A DNA stretch of 64,000 bases from Sclerotiophoma versabilis (Eukaryota; Ascomycota; Dothideomycetes; Pleosporales; Didymellaceae). Positions within the stretch are counted from its first letter, which is position 1; the number at the start of each line of letters is the position of its first letter. The position numbers and the translations under genes are program-made. Below the pieces are notes generated by a model. The model saw only the letters and a program-made list of their open reading frames with translations. It searched no databases and was not told the origin of the DNA. Shown here in pieces: positions 27,286 to 36,317 of this stretch. The stretch is from assembly GCA_012274445.1 (NCBI GenBank), contig JAAROD010000033.1, forward strand, positions 682,001 through 746,000, read 5' to 3'.

Positions 27286-28531
27286 GTCATTTTGTTCCTT
27301 CTGTCTTCCATCGTCTTTTTGACGATTCTATAGGGTTTTGGTGCCGTGAGATGTCTATGTCAAACCGGCGGAAGTTGCGATGGTGGCGCCTGGCTGCTTT
27401 TTGCTTAAGCGAACCCCTTGATGCCTCAAATTCAGCTATGGGAGATACATACTTCTAATCAGGAGCAGCACCTTGCAAGAAGATCAGTTTATACACCAAC
27501 CTTCCACTCTGTTTGTACTATCCTGCACGGAAGTAATTGCCAGCAATTGAGACTTTCTATACACCACGCACTGATCGAGTCCGTAGATGGGGTAGGAGTC
27601 TTCCAAGTACCTGCATTGCGTTAAAATCTTCTCTCTGTATGGCGTTGTCTTCTGTAGTCAACAACAACGCTCTCTCTATCACCTGGTTCGAACCTTCTTA
27701 GCGATTCGCTATTTATATTACTGGCTTTTCAATGCAGGATACTGTTTTATCGATTTGAAAGGCGATATTTCAGTGCCAAGAGCCAGATGAGAACGGCAAA
27801 TCTTTGGTATTGTTCATGCATTAATAGTCACGTGTGTGTAGGCATAGTGACAACACGTCAACATGCAGAGCGTGCAGATGCATGTCGTGCGGAAAGTCGC
27901 CGACGACATCAGGGTGGACACGCGCTCCTGTGATGCGATTCGCACTAGAGTTGTCTTGCGCCGTCTCAGTAATGAAGCCAAAAGAGTACTTGGACTGGAG
28001 ATGAGCGAGTAGTGTTGGCGATGCACTGGTTGCATTGGGAAAGTGTTGCAGACCGGTTGGGTTGGGGTTAGTAGAAAGGAATGCAATAACAGCAAGATCT
28101 ATACCGATCTGTATGAGAACCCACTGCATGTGCTGTAGCGCTGTAGCGCTGTAGTGCTGTAGCGTCAGCGTCGAATTGCACATCCTGGTACCTTACACCA
28201 GTTCCTAAGCCCCAGACTAAATAAAAGCTGAATGTAATCTTGTGTTGTAGGTCGCGAAGCTGAATTGAAAGAATGTTCCGACATTTTATCTTCTATAGGA
28301 GAACAGTGAGAGCACCACCGAAGACCGAGATGACCAAACGGAAAACTGAACATTCCAATGGATCAGGCCTTTCGCAGTTGAACGAATCTAAGTTCGTAAA
28401 CATCTATCGAAGGCCAACTGACCCAGTATAGGTCGAGCTTAGACCTGTGACACGGTGAACTGGTTGCAACAATGATGGTTTCGGCGTTGAGAAGGTTGGC
28501 GCGCACGACTGAAGAAACCGTGTGGCAGTCT
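27286..28531. other. Spacer downstream of the tRNA
   Basis: Frames at 27814-28095 and 27821-28183 (minus) overlap and have no recognisable domain. One of them includes the short tandem repeat at 28133-28164. I see no supportable gene; the right end is the 3' region of the SRPBCC gene. Confidence 0.45.
28133..28164. repeat. Tandem 8-mer, four copies
   Basis: Four consecutive copies of CTGTAGCG, the third with a C-to-T change. No function is evident. Confidence 0.85.
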
Positions 28532-29227
28532 TTACATCTCGCTCACCACTCCACTGGGCTCCTGCCGGTGTCTCTCTGTCCACTTCTGTTCACAAAAAGC
28601 CTTCAGCTCTGTACACCATTCATCAAACTTCTTATCGAGCGTCTTCCTATAGAGCCACTTGACGGTATGCGCCAACACACCACCCATAACCTCCCATGTT
28701 CGTACCTCGCAACGTTCTCCACCTCTTACGATAATTTCGTGAAAGCGCTCGGTGTTCAAACCTTTGGCAAAAAAGTCAACCTTGTCGCCTTTCCAAGCGA
28801 CGCGATATACATTTGAGAGATCTGCTGTGTAGACTGCAGAGGCTTCAAGGGTCGTGGGAGGAATGTACGAAGAGGGCTCTGATGGCGTTGACAAGTCGCT
28901 GATAATCAGGTGTGTGGGCGTTTGTTTGGAACCAGGGCTTCCCATAACGGCGAAGAACGTGAACTTGGTGCCCAACCTCAGCACAGCGGAGTTGCTGTCT
29001 GATTTGTCTAGAGGAGTCTGAGCCGTAAGAGAAGGCTGCTCGTCAACAACAATTTTTGGAACAAAGGTGCACCATTCCGGATAGGTAGACGTGTCTAGCA
29101 AGATATTGAAGACGAACGACGCTGGCGCGTCAATCTGTGCTGAGCCTGTTATGGCTAACACGCTCTCTTGCACAGATACTGTGGGGGTTGCAACGCCTTC
29201 TTTCGGCGGCCATGCGACTCCTGCCAT
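28532..29227 (-). CDS. SRPBCC (polyketide cyclase/START-like) lipid-binding protein
   Basis: A single-exon gene of 231 residues. The helix-grip fold is suggested by the opening strand ITGSAQIDAPASFVFNILLD (residues ~26-45) followed by the TYPEWCTFVPK helix segment, typical of the Polyketide_cyc2 and Coq10 branch, then alternating strands and a long C-terminal helix (residues ~185-218). Such proteins enclose a hydrophobic ligand. No signal peptide or transmembrane segment is visible, and the N terminus lacks a clear mitochondrial presequence, so identity with Coq10 is not supported. Fungal relatives are uncharacterised. The ATG at 29227 gives the conventional N terminus; the frame upstream is not continuous. 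Function beyond ligand binding is unknown. Confidence 0.8.
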   Translation of the reverse strand: MAGVAWPPKEGVATPTVSVQESVLAITGSAQIDAPASFVFNILLDTSTYPEWCTFVPKIVVDEQPSLTAQTPLDKSDSNSAVLRLGTKFTFFAVMGSPGSKQTPTHLIISDLSTPSEPSSYIPPTTLEASAVYTADLSNVYRVAWKGDKVDFFAKGLNTERFHEIIVRGGERCEVRTWEVMGGVLAHTVKWLYRKTLDKKFDEWCTELKAFCEQKWTERHRQEPSGVVSEM

Positions 29228-30103
29228 TCCGGCGATGAGTGCGTATCACGTAAGTTATCGGCGAGAATGGTGGTTGTAGGTGGTGCTGGAACTTTTTGTT
29301 TCCGATGGTGAGTACGTACCTCAGCTACGCTAATAGATGCGCTTACCTGATCACATGTGCGCGCGCTTCGTCTCGACTGCAAGGCTCGCTCGACGCTCGT
29401 CCGCGCCATAGAAGCAGGGCATAGAGTTATTGCTTTTTGCGTACGTTTCTCTGCTTCTATGTGATCAGGAACGGCAGTATTGCGCGGATAGCCGAGAGCA
29501 TGGATGGCCGACAAGTACAGCAAATTGACAACTAAATAGGTTCAATAGCAGTGCACATGAGAGGAAAATAATACTACCACAAAGCCCCACAGAGTTGTGT
29601 ATTCATAGCCTCATCGGTAGGTAGACAGCATGGACGGAAGAAGACGCATTCACCTGAGTTACGAAGCTGCGCGGTATGACATGCAACGGTGTGATAGACG
29701 CTGTGCGAACGTCCGCCGGCGCAAAAACGTTTTTCATTGCCGACGCGTGCGAAGAGGACGTGGTCGGTCGACAGTCCCCCGCAATGAACGAAACTTGGGC
29801 CTCGTCTCCGGATAATGCGGACCCCAGCCCCCAGAGCACGAGCAAATCGATAAATTACCCGATCTTGGCAGGACTAAGCCTTTGACTCGACACTGAAAGC
29901 ACTGCGGCAGTCAAGAAAACGTAGATTGATTCGGCCCGTTGGCTTGCGCCTCCCTAAACAATGTTTCAACTGCAGGCCAAGCATGCAAGTGTGATGAAAA
30001 AGCGACGATCGCGATGATTACAAGCAAGGAATAAATGTCGTCCATATAGCATGTATTCCCCCCATACTACACAGAGACTATTCCTGTCACCTCCCTGACC
30101 GCC
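29228..30103. other. Divergent spacer between the SRPBCC and lactonase-fold genes
   Basis: This 876-bp stretch serves two genes that point away from each other. A minus-strand frame (29155-29523) overlaps the SRPBCC start and other small frames occur, none with a domain. No further feature is seen. Confidence 0.5.
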
Positions 30104-31291
30104 ATGTTGTCGACACAATCGTTGCTGTTTCCGCTCTTTGGCGGAGCTGCGGCTGCAGCGAACCTGTACGCCGCACACTATTCTGGGACTATCAACCACC
30201 TCACTTTCAGCAATAATTCCTTGGCCCTTGTCAGCTCAGAAAAGACAGGGCAGTCGCTGCCCAGTTGGATCACCTATGACTCCGCAGGCAAGAAGCTCTA
30301 CATCCCTGATGAGAACTTCGTCGATCCAACGAGCAACGGAATTCTCGTTTCGTACTCCGTCGACGCTAACGGCGCGCTGACCAAAGCGGGAAACACCACT
30401 ACTCTCCGTGGTGGAGTCTCAACAGTACTGTACGGTGGAGAGGATGGCAGGGGATTCATTGCCACCGCACATTACCACACCGCGCAGGTGTCGACAAACA
30501 GACTACCTCTAAAGCACAGCAAGCCGCTCCAGATGTTGAACTACACATTGGACGGCCCTGGCGCGGTTCCAGATCGTCAGGAGGCGCCACACCCGCATCA
30601 AGTTCTTGTCGACCCAACGGGCAACTTTCTGCTTGTGACCGATCTTGGTTCTGACAAGATCCACATCAACAGAATCGATAAAAAGTCCGGCAAGCTCACC
30701 CAGTGCCCTTCTGCAAAGACATTCTACGGCGCTGGCCCTCGTCATGCGGCTTTCTGGTCTTCTTCCTGCTCCAAGTCGAGAGTGGCACACAGCAAGGGCA
30801 CCGTCCTTTACGTCGCCAATGAACTCTCCAACACTGTGACTGGCTGGAGTGTATCGTACCCTCGCGGAGGCTGCCTGAAGTTAACTCAGAATCAAATCAT
30901 TACGCCCTTTAAAGGCAACACTTCTGCGCCCGATGGAGCGAGCCTTGGTGAGATTCGAATTGAAGGAAATTTCTTGTACACCTCGAACCGGGGCGACCAG
31001 TCATTCAAGCCATATGATTCTCTTACTCAGTACATCATCGCAACCAACGGCTCCATTGCCTGGGCAGACCTGACATCTTCATACGGTCTACTTCCGCGCA
31101 GCTTCGAGATCAACAAGGCTGGGGACTACGTCGCAATCGGCGACCAAACTTCGGACAACGTGGCTATCGTGAAGCGCGACACTACCACTGGAAAGCTGGG
31201 CGCCCTCGCTGCGAATTTGACAGTCACTGGCGCGTCAGACCCCAATTCTGGTAACCCCGTAGGTCTGAACACGGTCATCTGGGCGGAATAG
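30104..31291 (+). CDS. Secreted seven-bladed lactonase-fold protein (6-phosphogluconolactonase/muconate cyclase-like)
   Basis: A single-exon gene of 395 residues. A cleavable signal peptide (residues 1 to about 19, ending in an Ala-rich stretch) predicts secretion. The mature part is a Lactonase-family beta-propeller: LPSWITYDSAGKKLYIPDEN (blade 1-2), the APHPHQVLVDPTGNFLLVTD blade with the characteristic HPHQ motif near residue 165, GPRHAAFW near 206 and repeated TVLYVANE/LYTSNRG strands. Fungal relatives are described as 3-carboxy-cis,cis-muconate lactonizing-type or lactonase proteins, many extracellular and of unknown substrate. Several N-glycosylation sequons (NNS, NTT, NYT, NTS) fit an exported protein. 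The frame is intact. I would not assign it to the pentose-phosphate pathway because of the signal peptide. Confidence 0.88.
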   Translation: MLSTQSLLFPLFGGAAAAANLYAAHYSGTINHLTFSNNSLALVSSEKTGQSLPSWITYDSAGKKLYIPDENFVDPTSNGILVSYSVDANGALTKAGNTTTLRGGVSTVLYGGEDGRGFIATAHYHTAQVSTNRLPLKHSKPLQMLNYTLDGPGAVPDRQEAPHPHQVLVDPTGNFLLVTDLGSDKIHINRIDKKSGKLTQCPSAKTFYGAGPRHAAFWSSSCSKSRVAHSKGTVLYVANELSNTVTGWSVSYPRGGCLKLTQNQIITPFKGNTSAPDGASLGEIRIEGNFLYTSNRGDQSFKPYDSLTQYIIATNGSIAWADLTSSYGLLPRSFEINKAGDYVAIGDQTSDNVAIVKRDTTTGKLGALAANLTVTGASDPNSGNPVGLNTVIWAE

Positions 31292-33369
31292 GAACTGTTC
31301 TGGGAGACATATGTCTTCTGGTTAGCTAAAGGTTTAAATTTAGAACTATTGTAGCGAGATGTCGAGATGTCTAGTACGACTGCGACATGACGAGTGGTTG
31401 GGTAGTGAGTCCAGGATGTGAGTGGAAGCTGCCATCTGGAGGCGCGCAGAGCTCACATACAATTCAGTTTCAACAGCTCCATCTACAGCTATTGCTGGAA
31501 TCCAGCACACATGCGAACACATTTTCTCAACATCCTTCTGATTTTCCACGCGGATCAACTCAAAACAATATGAAGAGTGACAATCATCTCCACCCTTGTC
31601 TCGAGCAGGCTGCTGATTCACCACTTTGATATTGCCATTGCCGCATCATCGCCCAAGGCGGCAAGGTGATTGGTCAGGGCTACAGCGATTGTCACCCCGG
31701 CCACGACGGCGGGGCAGGTCGTCTTGCCTCCAACTGGAGCCGCCGAACACGACCGGCTACAGTGCCAACATCCCCACAGCAGCACAAGGACGTACTACCC
31801 CCAAGCGGTAAACCGCAGCCTATACTGCCCCCACTAGCTGAACTGACTAAACTGGCCAAGCTTCGCGCGGCCTGAAAGACAGAATGAGGAATCCGCGCCT
31901 GAACGGGGCACTTATTTACGTAACAAGCATGGGCTGAAAATGGGACACTGCCGAAGCCGGCTCAATTTGCTGCTCAGAGCCAAAACCCAACGATACAGAC
32001 ATACCGCTTCCTACAAATCGCAAGTCTGGGTCATTACCCAATGAACTTCCACACTTACAAGCGAAGTCAAAGAGACAAGTCAACATTTGTGAGCGAGCAT
32101 AGGAAAGGCTGTTCTTTTCCTCAAGACCTTACTAAGGCGAGCGTTCAAGACTACGGAAACCGGTGCGCAGAAGAGCGCTAAGGCTCGCAATCTTGTGGAC
32201 ACTGGACAAATTATATGTTAGACGAGGTTGCCGATACGGCTACAGCACTCATGGCGTCTTCGCAACCAGGCACGAGGTCCGGATGTTCCAAAAGACGATA
32301 AGGTCTGATTGAATGGACTCTCACAAGATTGATTGTGCACGCAGTGGTCGTGAGCAATAGGTGCTCAAGCAGAAGACCGCTTTTTGTTACGTATAGGTTG
32401 ACCACAACTTGTAATCAGTATAACAAATCGTGCTGAGATTATAGAGAAAGCAGAGGTACAGCCCTAAGCACCATAACACCGGCACGTAAGCAGAATTTCT
32501 AAGTCAAAGACTCGTTCAAAAGATGAGACAAAGAATACATTTCTCGCAAAGAGTTTCAAAGAAGTCCACCGTTTATAGGCTAAGCCCAAAGGAGTTTTAG
32601 CACCTAAGCAAAGAAGTTTACCTAGGAACTAAAGGAATAACGACAATGTTGTAAGAAAAAAGAAATCTATGTAGAAGTAGAGACAGAGGAGAAATGTCAA
32701 AAGATGTGGTGCTGTTTTGTCAGTGTTTTCTCACTAGACGTGGCGCTTCTTCATAGTCATAACCATTCCTATCCTGAAGGCTACTGCAATCACCGTGGTC
32801 TGATCTACAACCAATACGATGCACGGGTATTGCCTTGATCGAAACCCTTTCTGATCTTACGGGCACCAGCGTGGTTTTTGTTCTTATCTTCTACTAACTC
32901 TACTCCGAGAGATCGAAGTTGTCTCTCAAGGGAATTGATGGTGTTTTTGTTGAGCCTTGTAGATACAATAGTGAGTCTGCTGAGGAGAGCTTGTATAGAC
33001 CACCAGTAAAGGAGGCAGAGGCAACACATGCTGAGAAGTCATAGCCGATGAAAAGCTTACAGGAATTCTGCACATGACTTAATCACCTACAAAATCTGGT
33101 TAAGAAGCGTGTTCACAGTTCGTACTGAGAATGGACATATATGATCTGTCTCCACACTCCAAGAGGCTTGCTCCATACATCAATGGACTATAAAATAGGG
33201 TGGAAACACTTACTCGAAGCTTACAAAAGCCCTTGGTAGCTCTTTACAGAAATCAATTCTGTTGTGCGCCTCCAAGTATGCTCATTCCTTTCTCTACAAA
33301 ACGAAAAGGCATTCTCACCTCATCTACATTGATAACTGCACATGTTCTGACGATGGTGACGTGCAGCTT

Positions 33370-33528
33370 GATTGTAAATTGAGATTGTTGGAAGCGATCG
33401 CTACTAAGCCCCATACTATCTCTTCTGCCACGCTGAATCACTCCCTCAATCTTGAGAGATACGACTCCAAGATGGTGGTTCGTACGAATCACTCTGGTGA
33501 GAGCTTGGTGGTCTGGAGGAAGACATAA
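33370..33528 (+). pseudogene. Fragment related to the hypothetical gene at 34628
   Basis: The frame ending at 33528 contains LEAIAT followed, 35 residues later, by WRK just before a stop (SLVVWRK). The gene at 34628 has LQEAIAT followed 33 residues later by QLVIWRK in the middle of its protein. Shared residues between the two blocks include a central S..TL. The fragment lacks the C-terminal exon and has no start of its own. I read it as a truncated, diverged copy; the similarity is short and was judged by eye. Confidence 0.35.
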
Positions 33529-33979
33529 ACGCCTTGCTACTTTTCCAGTCTCCCCTGTTATATGCCTCTACTGATTCAATAGCAGACTAGCGACTAGCTT
33601 GACGAAGATGGGCAAGGCCTTCATGAGTGGGGCTACCTAAACCGCTGTCAAATTGGTAGTGGCGGTGCATGTACAGTGCGTCTTAGATCCTTTGTTATCA
33701 CCTCCTACGTGATACCGTAGTATTCCGTAGTAGTAGTAAAGAACAGTAGTACCGACGGTTGGAACCCTGGACAACAGCCGATCTTCGAAGGCCTTTAGAC
33801 TCGCTGAGAGTATTATAGCAGGACAGCATTGGAATACCCAAGCGTTCCAGGGGAATATTGTTACTCACCCACCCAGTTCATTCAGGACAGACCCTACCTG
33901 AATCCTGAGCGAATCTGGTAGTACCCTAGGTAATCGAGCGAGAACCTTCCGAGTAGATAAACTCCTTCACGAGCTATAG

Positions 33980-34342
33980 TGTTAGCATGTGAAGGCGGAC
34001 AGGCAGGGTAGGAACAACTGTTCCAAATGAGCTGCAGAGAGATTGTCATCAACCTGTTTAGCAGGAGTGCGCACCAAATGACCTGAGGCGTAGAATTACT
34101 CTGGTCGCTTCCAACGCAGAAAGTCTTGCTTTTACCTCATCGTACTTTTGTGCGTACATGACTAGTCATGGTACCAACCAGCAAAGGGCTTGTCCTACTT
34201 TCAAAACCTCTCTAGTTTCTCTTTCTCGAATCGCAGTACAGCCATGCCATTCTTATGTCACAGCATGGTCACATGCTACAGTGTGTCAGATTAGATTTCC
34301 TCCACTATACCAACCCCTTCCCGCTCCAACATTGCGCCTGCA
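33980..34342. mobile_element. Possible solo LTR, 363 bp
   Basis: The segment begins TGTTAG and ends GCA, fitting the TG...CA ends of retrotransposon LTRs, and is flanked on both sides by the same 5 bases, TATAG (33975-33979 and 34343-34347), as expected for a target-site duplication. The inverted termini are only TG/CA, no internal coding region is present, and no second copy exists in the window. A chance match is possible. Confidence 0.3.
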
Positions 34343-34627
34343 TATAGGCCTCACCGTGAACACCACTGCGTGTAGGGTGACGAGTGTAATTTAGCGAGTC
34401 ATTCATATATTACGGGGGTAATTGAATCGCACAAAGTATAATTCCATGATCCAACCACTCATCGTTCACGTTCACCAGGCAGGCTGCCCTTCACATCTTA
34501 CTACTTCCCACTGACTTGTATATTATCACGCCTGATTCCCTCCTAGCCCTAAAAACGACCCTCTGTAACTCCTCGTCGCGTCACATCCAAGTTTCTTATT
34601 AAAACCAACTTCAATTTGACTGTCACT

Positions 34628-35332
34628 ATGAACGCCACACCAACGGCTATCGACCACGAGACATCGTCCTCGGCAACCAGTAATTCAGGCAGGAGTGATA
34701 CAGCCAAGAGCGAAACCACCCAACCATCTTCAGTCGACGAATATGAATCCCCAATTGTAACCGTCAACAAGGAGCATGTGCGCGTCTGCCCTTTCGCCAA
34801 GTACCTGAAGCGAGAGGACCAGGGCGTTCTCGAGCTACAAGAGGCAATCGCAACAACGCTGTTGAACACCTCGGCAGACACGCTAATGTCTTTCGTTGAT
34901 CCCATGGTCCCCACTTTCAAGGCCGTGTTCAAGGGCGACAAGCAGCTTGTCATCTGGCGCAAGGGTAATGCAGCGTTTGTGAGCTCTTCTTGCACTACTG
35001 TACGTTCTCTATGAGTGTGGCTGAAACTGGTACAGATCGGCATCTTCGAGCACCATGTGTCCATGAGAGTCTTTGGGTTTGAGCATCTGGTCGGCTTCGC
35101 AATCGGCTATGATGGCTCCTGGCGAATCATGAAGGGCGCTGGCAACGCCATCTGCGAGCCAAAGTGGGCTGAAGTCTGGATGGGCAGGTACAAAAGCCTT
35201 GGCGGTGTCAATGATATGGTCGTAGAGTACGAACATATGGAGGTGGGGAAAGCTCAGCGAGCGTCCATGTTGGCCAAGTCAATTCTGGAAGGAACGTTTT
35301 GGAAGTGTAATAAGGTCGTCAAGACGACCTGA
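34628..35332 (+). CDS. Hypothetical protein, function unknown
   Basis: A two-exon gene: 34628-34978 and 35036-35332, giving 215 residues. The donor is placed at the GTGAGC at 34979 (57-bp intron, branch GGCTGA), which is a better signal than GTACGT at 35000 (36-bp intron); both keep phase 0, so the protein could be 7 residues longer. Residues 1-40 are Ser/Thr-rich and probably disordered. The ordered part contains VRVCPFAKYLKREDQGVLEL, then QLVIWRK, then in exon 2 the well-formed MRVFGFEHLVGFAIGYDG and EPKWAEVWMGRYKSLGG. No signal peptide, membrane segment or known motif is visible. The cysteine-poor composition argues against a small secreted effector. A degraded relative lies 1.2 kb upstream. 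Confidence 0.65.
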
Positions 35333-35779
35333 GGCTATTCAGTGGAGCCAGCGCAGTCTTTCTGGATATGGAAATATCTAGTTTGCATAAACTTTTGGGC
35401 AGGTATCGCTGTCTTATCCACAATGATATGACAAAACCGAGGGAGTGAAAGCATGGGCGATGCTTAAACCAAGTTGAAACAACGCAAGTGATTTGTATGT
35501 CACTACAAAAGACTCTTGAGTGTTTACTCTGGTTCTCTAGACTTGGAAAAACAACATAGTGATGGTATGCTGAAACCCCACTGCTGAGGCGCCTTCTTTT
35601 CTTTTCGCGCATTCAGGAATGTGTACGCTTCTCTAGTCAAGGAGGTGCATGTCAATGTCAGGAATTGTGACTAAGACAATCCGTTTGCGGTCCTTTAAAA
35701 ACCTCAGGTCCCCATCTTAACTTTCAACGAACATACTCCCTTGTTGATATTCTATAACCAGAGCTACCGCTTACGCAAA

Positions 35780-35917
35780 ATGGCTAAAGACGGTCAGCGC
35801 GATAGTCGTGACTTCTTGTATGCAAAAATACTTTTCGAGGTACTGGTCAGCTTCGCTGGCATCCAATGGCATCAGTCGTATCGTCAGTCGTATCGTCAGT
35901 CGTATCGTCGAGTGTGA
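35780..35917 (+). CDS. Small open frame with three QSYR repeats (uncertain)
   Basis: The frame gives 45 residues starting MAKDGQRDSRDFLYAKILFE and ending in three perfect QSYR tetrapeptides before RV and a stop. The ATG has a favourable context (GCAAAATGGC), and AT-rich TTTAAAAA lies about 90 bp upstream, so transcription is plausible. It may be a first exon whose true end is a splice donor rather than this stop. No homology is recognised. It could equally be chance. Confidence 0.25.
   Translation: MAKDGQRDSRDFLYAKILFEVLVSFAGIQWHQSYRQSYRQSYRRV
35873..35908. repeat. Tandem 12-mer, three perfect copies
   Basis: Three identical copies of CAGTCGTATCGT stand head to tail. In the frame of the ATG at 35780 each encodes QSYR. 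Confidence 0.9.
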
Positions 35918-36059
35918 CAAGCCGAGTTCCCCAGTCCGCCGACAGCTCAAGTCTCACATTAATCAGGGACAGTTCGTGCAGTCAGCCCATGCTCTCCAAT
36001 TCCTCGGTGTTTGCTAGCCACACGCTACACAAAATTAACTCGGTCCTGGTTTCGGGACG

Positions 36060-36317
36060 TGCAAATCTAACCCCATCCATTGTTGACCGGAATGCGACAC
36101 AAGTGAGCCACCTTGCGATCCCTCACCAAAAGTGCGGGACCTCTCAGCAGCTTCTGAACTTCCTAGTTACGAGGAGCCAGACGCTCTACCATTGTTTACT
36201 GGACCTGGGCGAATCGATTCAGGTGGCGGAGTTTCCAGGGCGGTATCAGAGTCTGAGCAAGTTACATCGCTGCCCATGCTGATAGAATCCAGCGTCGTCA
36301 TCTTCATGCGTGCCTAA
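36060..36317 (+). other. Open frame with protein-like composition, possible terminal exon
   Basis: From about 36087 to the TAA at 36315-36317 the plus strand reads an acidic, Pro/Ser-rich segment containing SELPSYEEPDALPLFTG and ending in a hydrophobic IESSVVIFMRA. The composition looks coding, but no ATG opens it near its start, and it overlaps the end of the DUF6604 frame on the other strand by 4 bp. It could be the last exon of a gene beginning near 35780. Identity unknown. Confidence 0.25.

Larger units (their letters stand above)
31292..34627. other. 3.3-kb gene-free stretch with repeat-like DNA
   Basis: A plus-strand frame at about 31640-31875 reads like protein (it contains GGKVIGQGYSDCHPGHDGG) but matches nothing I know. 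The tract 32430-32740 is purine-rich on the plus strand and looks like a decayed repeat. A broken relative of the gene at 34628 lies at about 33370-33528, and a possible solo LTR at 33980-34342; both are listed separately. No intact gene is supportable. Confidence 0.45.
35333..36313. other. Spacer with weak coding signals
   Basis: Two weak candidates lie here: a 45-codon frame at 35780 with a promoter-like context, and an open frame reaching its stop at 36317 that contains SELPSYEEPDALPLF. They may be two exons of one plus-strand gene, but I cannot place a splice pair with confidence. Confidence 0.35.

Noticed and set aside
35000..35035. 36-bp intron in the hypothetical gene at 34628
   Set aside because: Shorter than normal fungal introns; the GTGAGC donor at 34979 gives a 57-bp intron in the same phase.
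35873..35908. CRISPR-like or centromeric repeat
   Set aside because: Only three 12-mers with no spacers; a simple tandem duplication.
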